From NCBI GenBank assembly GCA_002686115.1, contig NZAF01000020.1, forward strand, positions 1-18,921: 18,921 nt of DNA. The letters are read 5' to 3'. The position numbers and the translations under genes were made by a program. The stretch comes from Halobacteriovorax sp. Lineage in GTDB: Bacteria > Bdellovibrionota > Bacteriovoracia > Bacteriovoracales > Bacteriovoracaceae. Positions 13,990 to 18,921 of this stretch are shown here, piece after piece (position 1 is the first letter of the stretch; each line of letters starts with the position of its first letter). The notes under the pieces are model-generated. The model did not search any database. It was not told where the DNA came from and saw only the letters and a list, made by a program, of their open reading frames with translations.

Positions 13990-16739
13990 TGAGAGTTATA
14001 TACAGTATTTTATTTACATATTTTTCACTATTCTCTTTAGCAGATGAATCTAGTTTATCTGATAAACAATGGCATTTAAAAAATACAGGTCAATCTATTT
14101 CTAGGCGAACTGGTAAGTATCAAAACTCTGAGATTAAAGGTGTTGCAGGTGTCGATATCAATCTTGAGGAACAATATGACCTAGAAAACAACATAAAAGT
14201 GGCCATCTTTGATTCTGGAATTGATATAAATCATCCAGGTCTTCTTAGTAAATTGTGGAAAGACCCAACCTGCCAAAGAGATTCTCATGAGTGTCATGGA
14301 ATTAATCTCATTAACAATAACTATAATGTTACAGATGAGATAGGTCATGGAACGCATATTGCTGGCATTATTGCTGGTGATTCATTTAAGGGTATTAGAG
14401 GAATTATTGGCAAGAATGTTAATCTTATGCCAGTTAAAATAAAAAAGAATAAATTTGATAGTTTCTTTATTAGAAAAAGGCTTGTTTCTGATCAGATCGC
14501 TTCAGGTATTAAATACGCTGTTGATAAAGGGGTTAAAGTCATTAATATGAGCTTTGGTTTACCTAAAATATTAGAAACTCCTAATCTCTTAAAAGCTTTT
14601 AAATATGCACATTCAAAAAATGTATTGATAGTTGCAGCTGCTGGTAATAATGGTAAGGACCAACCTGTATTTCCTTGTAACTATCATCATGTACTTTGTG
14701 TTGGAAGTATTGATAATACTGGAAAGAAATTAGTTTCAAGTAACTTTGGCCATATTGTTGATATCTATGCACCCGGAGAGTACATATATTCGACATTTCC
14801 AACAAATATGGAATCTCGTATAGCAAGGGTAGGCGGTGTCGATATAAAGACTGGAACCTCTTATGCTGCTCCAATCGTTGCTTCTCTTGCGACTATTTTA
14901 TATTCAATAAACCCTAGCGCTGATGATTTAAGTATCAGAGAAATCATCCTTAGCTCTTCTAAGAATATCAATGGTTTAAAAGTTGTAGACTTTAAAACTA
15001 CGATAAATAATTATAAGAGGTTTTTAAAAGAGAAGAGAAATCTATATCATACCAATATTAAAAGAATATCTGAACAGATCGTAGTTAATGGATTAGTAAA
15101 TTTTTCTATTGACGTAGAAAGTTTAGGTGTACTTTCTAATCCAGATATCTCAATCAATTCTCTTAATGATGTTGAATTCTCACTTGTTGGTACACAGAAA
15201 TTAGATGAAAGAAATACGAGACTTTTGATTTCGGCCAAGGTTAATGATTTAAATATTAATTCTAAACAGAGTTTTCATTTAAACATCTCTAATAGTGTTT
15301 ATCCTATATCGATAAAACTTTCTAAGTACGTAGAGTCTAAAATAAAGAAAACATTAGAAAAGACTTTTGTTAAAGAGGTCTTTCAAAGATCAAAAATATT
15401 AAATAATAGTCTTCTTGTTCCTGTTAAGGAATACTTAGTAGATGAGAAATCTTCTGAATTCTTTTTTAAAGATGAAAAGAATCAAAAGCTCACTCTGTAT
15501 ACTGAAAATAAAGCAGTCTTCAATAAGTTAATTTTAAATTTTAAAACGAAAACAATTGTAAGTGCCGTTATTAAGGCCGATATTAATCTAGATGGTAAGA
15601 TGGATTACTTTGTCTATGGTACAGACACTAAGAAGCTTAATTATAAATTCCTATTTTTTAATGAAGAAGGTAAACCTTTATTTGGGAAAAATAGTGAATG
15701 GTATTTAAGAGCAAATAATTTTGGAGCTTTAAATTTCAATAGAGGAAAGCTTAATTTTCAGTTTTTAAAACATAAGAGCTTCTTAGGAGACATTCTTGTT
15801 CCTGTTGTTCTTAGAACTTATGAACTTAATCAAAGTGCAAATTCTTCAGATCCAATTAATAGAATCAGCACCGGGCAAAAACTTAGACCATACTATTTCA
15901 GTCCTTTTATCTCTGATAAAAAGGTCATGCTTGAAATAAGAACTTTAGAAGATTTTTCATTTATTGAGAGAATGAGAAAAGAGTTTGAACTTAACTTTTT
16001 TGATGAAATAATTGTTAATAATATTATACCTCAAGATAAAGAAGAATTTTTAAAGGGTAAAGTGAGTCTTGTTTATAACTTAGGTGAAAATGCTAGTAAA
16101 CAATCTTACAGGGTAGAATTTAACGATACGAGTGATTATAAAATTTCTTATTTTGTGAAAAAGTTTTTACAGGGTAATAATATCTTACGTCATCGTATGG
16201 TTGGTGAAAATATTTATAATGTTCGTCTTTCATTTTCTAAACGTTATCAAAGAAATGTTGTTAGAAGCTTTGATAATATCACTGAAAAGAGCATCTTTTT
16301 TAGATCTACTTCATGGGATGATCCTATAAATGCGGTTATCGATAGCTTTGATGATGATAAGAATTTTGCGTCTACAAGCTTCATAGAGTCTAGATATCAT
16401 ATTTATGCTGACTATCAGAATAGTGGTCAAAGAGTTATGTCAAAATTTCCAATTAATAGAGAATCTAGTTTTCCTGGAATGTCTTTTTCCTCTAGCTTTA
16501 AGCCTGTGATGATTGCCTCAGATGGTGCTATCTTTATGGACACACAATCAGTCTTTGGCCAATCTGTTGGGGTTTTAAGACTTGATGAGAATCAAGAAAT
16601 CTCCTTAAAAATTAAGGATAATTACTTTGTTAGAGATGATTGTGCCAGTTTAGGAGTTTTTGAAATAGAACTTAAATCGAAATTGTATTTTCACTGTGCA
16701 GATAATAATAAGTCATGGATTGAGATTCTAGACCTTTAA
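13989..16739 (+). CDS. Secreted subtilisin-family (S8) serine protease with long C-terminal extension
   Basis: A 916-residue protein. The signal peptide MRVIYSILFTYFSLFSLA is followed almost at once by QWHLKNTGQ and GVDIN, the lead-in typical of S8 catalytic domains; I see no I9-type propeptide. The catalytic triad is D75 (FDSGID), H120 (GHGTHIAG) and S291 (GTSYAAP), with oxyanion N220 (AAGNNG). The catalytic domain ends near residue 335. The remaining 580 residues are mostly beta-rich and unrecognised, with one DINLDGKMDYFV segment resembling the DxDxDG loop of VCBS/FG-GAP repeats. I chose ATG 13989 because it forms TAATG with the upstream stop and gives a clean signal peptide; ATG 13968, seven residues earlier, is possible. 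The stop abuts the stop of the opposing gene at 16740. Confidence 0.9.
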   Translation: MRVIYSILFTYFSLFSLADESSLSDKQWHLKNTGQSISRRTGKYQNSEIKGVAGVDINLEEQYDLENNIKVAIFDSGIDINHPGLLSKLWKDPTCQRDSHECHGINLINNNYNVTDEIGHGTHIAGIIAGDSFKGIRGIIGKNVNLMPVKIKKNKFDSFFIRKRLVSDQIASGIKYAVDKGVKVINMSFGLPKILETPNLLKAFKYAHSKNVLIVAAAGNNGKDQPVFPCNYHHVLCVGSIDNTGKKLVSSNFGHIVDIYAPGEYIYSTFPTNMESRIARVGGVDIKTGTSYAAPIVASLATILYSINPSADDLSIREIILSSSKNINGLKVVDFKTTINNYKRFLKEKRNLYHTNIKRISEQIVVNGLVNFSIDVESLGVLSNPDISINSLNDVEFSLVGTQKLDERNTRLLISAKVNDLNINSKQSFHLNISNSVYPISIKLSKYVESKIKKTLEKTFVKEVFQRSKILNNSLLVPVKEYLVDEKSSEFFFKDEKNQKLTLYTENKAVFNKLILNFKTKTIVSAVIKADINLDGKMDYFVYGTDTKKLNYKFLFFNEEGKPLFGKNSEWYLRANNFGALNFNRGKLNFQFLKHKSFLGDILVPVVLRTYELNQSANSSDPINRISTGQKLRPYYFSPFISDKKVMLEIRTLEDFSFIERMRKEFELNFFDEIIVNNIIPQDKEEFLKGKVSLVYNLGENASKQSYRVEFNDTSDYKISYFVKKFLQGNNILRHRMVGENIYNVRLSFSKRYQRNVVRSFDNITEKSIFFRSTSWDDPINAVIDSFDDDKNFASTSFIESRYHIYADYQNSGQRVMSKFPINRESSFPGMSFSSSFKPVMIASDGAIFMDTQSVFGQSVGVLRLDENQEISLKIKDNYFVRDDCASLGVFEIELKSKLYFHCADNNKSWIEILDL

Positions 16740-17546
16740 TTATTTACTGATAGGTAGGATGTAGATAGATGTCAGATAAATTTCAGATTCTTTTGAGTGA
16801 GCTTCTTCCTGATCAAATTCTTTGATGAATTCATTCATGAGTTCTTTTAGTCTTTTTTGCGCTCTTGGAATATCTTCTTTTTTTACCATTATCATCCTGT
16901 ATTCAAGTATACGCTTGCTTTGTTCAGTCTCATAACTAAGTTCGGCCATTTTTAAGAAGTCTCGATGAAGATTTTTAAAATAATTAACAGTTGGTCTTTC
17001 AAACGTAAAATCTTTGTCTACGCTTAATGCTTGGTTATTATATTTAAGGGCCCCGACATCTTTCATTTCTTTTAAAATTTCTTCTATTTCTTCTTTATCA
17101 ATAGTGAATCTTATTTTTGAATCAAGCCAAGTTTTTGTTTCTTTAAAGTCTTGCCATTTTACAGCTTCTCTTAAAAAACCCATTTGCCATTTAAAACTTA
17201 AAGGCCTTTGACTATCGTCAAGATTAAACTCTTGATCATTATCAAGCATATACATGAACATTGATGAGTTATTCTTACTTGTTTTTGTGAAGTCAACGAG
17301 TTTTAAAAAGTATTCTTCCTCTTTTTGATCAAGATTTAAGTTACTTATTAGTTTCTCTCTAATACTAGGACCAGGATTTCTTTGTCCTTTTATGACCATT
17401 GTAAGTCCTGAGACACTTGAGAGTCCAAGTTCTTCAGACCATCTTTTATAAGAATACTTACCAAATTTGGCCTTACGCTCTTCAAATACCTCTTTTAAGT
17501 ACTCACGATAGTCTTTGAAGTCATATATACTGACATTGTCTTTCAT
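16740..17546 (-). CDS. TIGR02147/DUF4423-family probable regulatory protein
   Basis: A 268-residue cytoplasmic protein. It opens with IYDFKDYREYLKEVFEERK, followed by an HTH-like segment (about 32-90: YSYKRWSEELGLSS, VIKGQRNPGPSIREKL, LDQKEEEYFLKLVDF), the layout of the TIGR02147 family known mainly from Fibrobacter and Bdellovibrio-group genomes. The C-terminal two thirds correspond to DUF4423, mostly charged helices. The function of the family is not established; a DNA-binding role is inferred from the N-terminus. The ribosome site AAGGAG is just upstream of the ATG at 17544-17546. Upstream lies a TATAGT -10-like box overlapped by a TTCAC/GTGAA palindrome, a possible autoregulatory site. 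It converges directly on the S8 protease gene, with no terminator between them. Confidence 0.85.
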   Translation of the reverse strand: MKDNVSIYDFKDYREYLKEVFEERKAKFGKYSYKRWSEELGLSSVSGLTMVIKGQRNPGPSIREKLISNLNLDQKEEEYFLKLVDFTKTSKNNSSMFMYMLDNDQEFNLDDSQRPLSFKWQMGFLREAVKWQDFKETKTWLDSKIRFTIDKEEIEEILKEMKDVGALKYNNQALSVDKDFTFERPTVNYFKNLHRDFLKMAELSYETEQSKRILEYRMIMVKKEDIPRAQKRLKELMNEFIKEFDQEEAHSKESEIYLTSIYILPISK

Positions 17547-17576
17547 AAACTCCTTATCGATAAATACCTAAAAATA

Positions 17577-17593
17577 TTCACTATATTTGTGAA
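17577..17593. promoter_or_regulatory. Palindrome TTCAC-N7-GTGAA, candidate operator
   Basis: TTCAC at 17577-17581 and GTGAA at 17589-17593 are perfect inverted arms in the region between the divergent genes 16740-17546 and 17701-18093. On the minus strand a TATAGT box (17580-17585) overlaps it. A winged or HTH dimer, possibly the product of the adjacent regulator gene, could bind here. Confidence 0.35.
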
Positions 17594-17646
17594 AAAAGTA
17601 AAAAAAAATTGAGCTAAGTAAAAAAGTAAGGGGGTGTAGCTAGTCG

Positions 17647-17675
17647 TTGATATCATGTGATTGTCATGACATAAC
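17647..17675 (+). promoter_or_regulatory. Candidate sigma70-type promoter with overlapping TGTCATGACA palindrome
   Basis: TTGATA (17647-17652) is 17 bases from CATAAC (17670-17675). The perfect 10-base palindrome TGTCATGACA (17662-17671) occupies the spacer end and the first bases of the -10, an arrangement expected of repression. Transcription would start near 17683, leaving a short leader with AAAAGGA before ATG 17701. Confidence 0.4.
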
Positions 17676-17700
17676 GTTGATCTTAACAAAAGGAATGGTC

Positions 17701-18093
17701 ATGCATAATTTCGTAAAAACAATTATTTGCTTTGCTTTTTTACTACAATCATATTCGATGGTTAGCTTCAAAGATACTGGTTGGGGTGGAAGATTTAGTG
17801 ATGATGAAATACGACAAATGTTGACAGAAAAACTTTACTCGGACTTTTCTGATATCTGTGGTGGGAATGACAAGGTTGAGTTTTATAGTCCATCATTTCT
17901 GATCGTTAAGAACGAAAAATCAATCTTACATGATTTAAATGATATTTATGACTATGCTGTTGAGGTTGAATATAAAAATCCATTTACTGATGAAATTATC
18001 TTTACCAATTTTAAAGTGATCACTGAAGTTTCAAGAATTTCTGATAGGCTCATTTTAAGCTACGTTAACGAACCATTGTATCAATGCTTTTAA
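17701..18093 (+). CDS. Small secreted protein, function unknown
   Basis: A 130-residue protein. The start at ATG 17701 is supported by AAAAGGA six bases upstream; the ATG at 17695 lies too close to that site, and a TTG at 17647 would put a non-signal-like stretch in front. The signal peptide is MHNFVKTIICFAFLLQSYS, then a mature part of about 110 residues with only two cysteines (C53 and C129, the penultimate residue), suggesting one long-range disulphide. The mature part is acidic and mixed alpha/beta: FSDDEIRQMLTEKL is a likely helix and VEVEYKNPF, FTNFKVITEV and LILSYV are likely strands. No family recognised. The stop codon shares TTAA with the stop of the opposing DOMON-like gene. Confidence 0.7.
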   Translation: MHNFVKTIICFAFLLQSYSMVSFKDTGWGGRFSDDEIRQMLTEKLYSDFSDICGGNDKVEFYSPSFLIVKNEKSILHDLNDIYDYAVEVEYKNPFTDEIIFTNFKVITEVSRISDRLILSYVNEPLYQCF

Positions 18094-18620
18094 GCTAAAC
18101 ATATGAAACTATCTTGCTTATGAAAGTCTGGTTTGTTGCTTGTATGTTTAGTTGAAAAGTACTGATGTTCTGTAGGCGTCTCTATAACAGCGCATATAGA
18201 AACTGATAATTCTTTTAAAGGAATATCTAAGTTTTTAATATTAAGACTAACTTTGTATTTTTTAGTACTGTCTAGAAAGTTTTCAATAATAGGTTCCTCT
18301 TGTGCGGCAATCTCTTTCATTCCTCTTCTTTCACCTTCAAAGCGATATGCATTCCATGCTCCGCTTGGTGAGAAGTTGTATTCATAATATGAGTCGGTAT
18401 TCTTTTGTTTTAGAAAGATTTCAAAACATGTATGTTTCCATAGATTGTTTTGTCTTTTATTGGTTGTTATATCTTTTTGATAAGAAAATAATTCTTCTAG
18501 TTTAGAAGTTGATATAAACTCAAATTCTAAGCTAAGAATTTGCTCTTTTATAGAGATGTTTGCAATGAGATTAAAATCTTGTTTGCCTTTAAAATTTTTT
18601 AATTCAAAGCTACTCTTCAA
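18090..18620 (-). CDS. DOMON-like domain protein
   Basis: A 176-residue protein. The core LWKHTCFEIFLKQ, then YYEYNFSPSGAWNAYRF and GERRGM, matches the DOMON-like (MurB-associated type) family, in which a beta-sandwich is thought to bind a ligand such as heme or sugar. The C-terminal KPDFHKQDSF stretch is also typical of it. There is no signal peptide, so it is probably cytoplasmic or the lead is missing. The start is a TTG at 18618-18620 overlapping the slipin end by 11 bases; no clear ribosome site is seen, so translation probably depends on coupling to the slipin gene. The function of this family is not established. Confidence is good for the family and low for its role. Confidence 0.75.
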   Translation of the reverse strand: MKSSFELKNFKGKQDFNLIANISIKEQILSLEFEFISTSKLEELFSYQKDITTNKRQNNLWKHTCFEIFLKQKNTDSYYEYNFSPSGAWNAYRFEGERRGMKEIAAQEEPIIENFLDSTKKYKVSLNIKNLDIPLKELSVSICAVIETPTEHQYFSTKHTSNKPDFHKQDSFICLA

Positions 18621-18921
18621 TTTTAAACATGCTTTTATTTTCTCTAAGTGAATTTAAAAACTCAACTGGAAGAGGAAAGAATGTTGTTGTTTTACCTTCA
18701 CCGACTGAGATTTCTTTCATTGTATCGAGATATCTTAAAACGATAGCATTTCTATTCTTGTCTAGATTAGCTGCTGCTTGAGCAAGTTTTTCTGATGCTT
18801 CTAGCTCACCTGTTGCAGAGATAATTTTTGCTCTTTTCTCTCTCTCCGCCTGGGCCTGTCTGGCCATTGCCTTTTGCATCTCCAAAGGAAGGTCTATCGC
18901 TTTTACTTCAACTGCTGATAC
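18610..18921 (-). CDS. Slipin (SPFH/band 7, stomatin-like) protein, C-terminal part
   Basis: The frame is open to the right edge of the window and is clearly the end of a larger gene. Visible are VSAVEVKAIDLP, then EMQKAMARQAQAEREKRAKI and GELEASEKLAQAA. This is the start of the charged coiled coil that follows the band 7 domain in slipins. It is followed by LRYLDTMKEISVG and FFPLPVEFL, as at slipin C-termini. About 104 residues are present; the membrane anchor and most of the SPFH domain lie outside. Slipins form membrane-associated oligomers, often partnered with an NfeD-like protein. The apparent start at 18885 is an internal TTG and should not be used. It overlaps the DOMON-like gene by 11 bases and both are probably co-transcribed. 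Confidence 0.85.
   Translation of the reverse strand, partial: VSAVEVKAIDLPLEMQKAMARQAQAEREKRAKIISATGELEASEKLAQAAANLDKNRNAIVLRYLDTMKEISVGEGKTTTFFPLPVEFLNSLRENKSMFKIEE

Noticed and set aside
1..18921. tRNA, rRNA, CRISPR arrays, insertion sequences or phage genes
   Set aside because: No cloverleaf-like sequence, regular spaced repeats, transposase/integrase motif or terminal repeats were found on reading either strand.

Overview
The window is low-GC bacterial DNA with tightly packed, often overlapping genes, several TTG/GTG starts and many Sec or lipoprotein signals. It looks like a Gram-negative bacterium. A TIGR02147/DUF4423-type regulator at 16740-17546 and large secreted proteins of no recognised family suggest a Bdellovibrio/Bacteriovorax-like organism (for example Halobacteriovorax). 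That placement is an inference from gene content, not from a phylogenetic marker.

Left half (289-8748, all minus strand): one long operon read leftwards from a good sigma70-type promoter at 8775-8803. The order is GbsR/MarR-type regulator, FabF-like ketosynthase, acyl carrier protein, CrtI/CrtISO-like FAD oxidoreductase, oleA, oleB, oleC, oleD, stand-alone response regulator. OleA, OleB, OleC and OleD are recognisable from catalytic residues and gene order. They form the head-to-head long-chain olefin pathway: Claisen condensation, ketoreduction, beta-lactone formation, decarboxylation. The unusual part is that the cassette is fused at operon level to its own ACP, a ketosynthase with a rewritten gating loop, a polyene-desaturase-type flavoprotein and a regulator. 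This suggests a dedicated, modified acyl chain is built on the ACP and then joined into an olefin. It is the best candidate for a little-described system here.

Middle (8749-10811): a 305-base intergenic region carries the operon promoter on one strand. On the other it carries a sigma54-like -24/-12 element (8962-8978) preceded by a cluster of TGACA half-sites, driving a very acidic secreted lipoprotein. That gene ends in a strong intrinsic terminator and is followed by a small exported protein with one internal membrane helix.

Right (10891-16739): a 1032-residue secreted protein of unknown family is translationally coupled (TAATG) to a subtilisin-family (S8) secreted protease with a long C-terminal extension. 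A convergent TIGR02147-family regulator (16740-17546) abuts the protease. Then come a small secreted protein (17701-18093), a DOMON-like protein and, cut by the window edge, the C-terminus of a slipin (SPFH/band 7) protein. A partial unidentified gene enters at the left edge. No tRNA, rRNA, CRISPR array or insertion sequence was seen.
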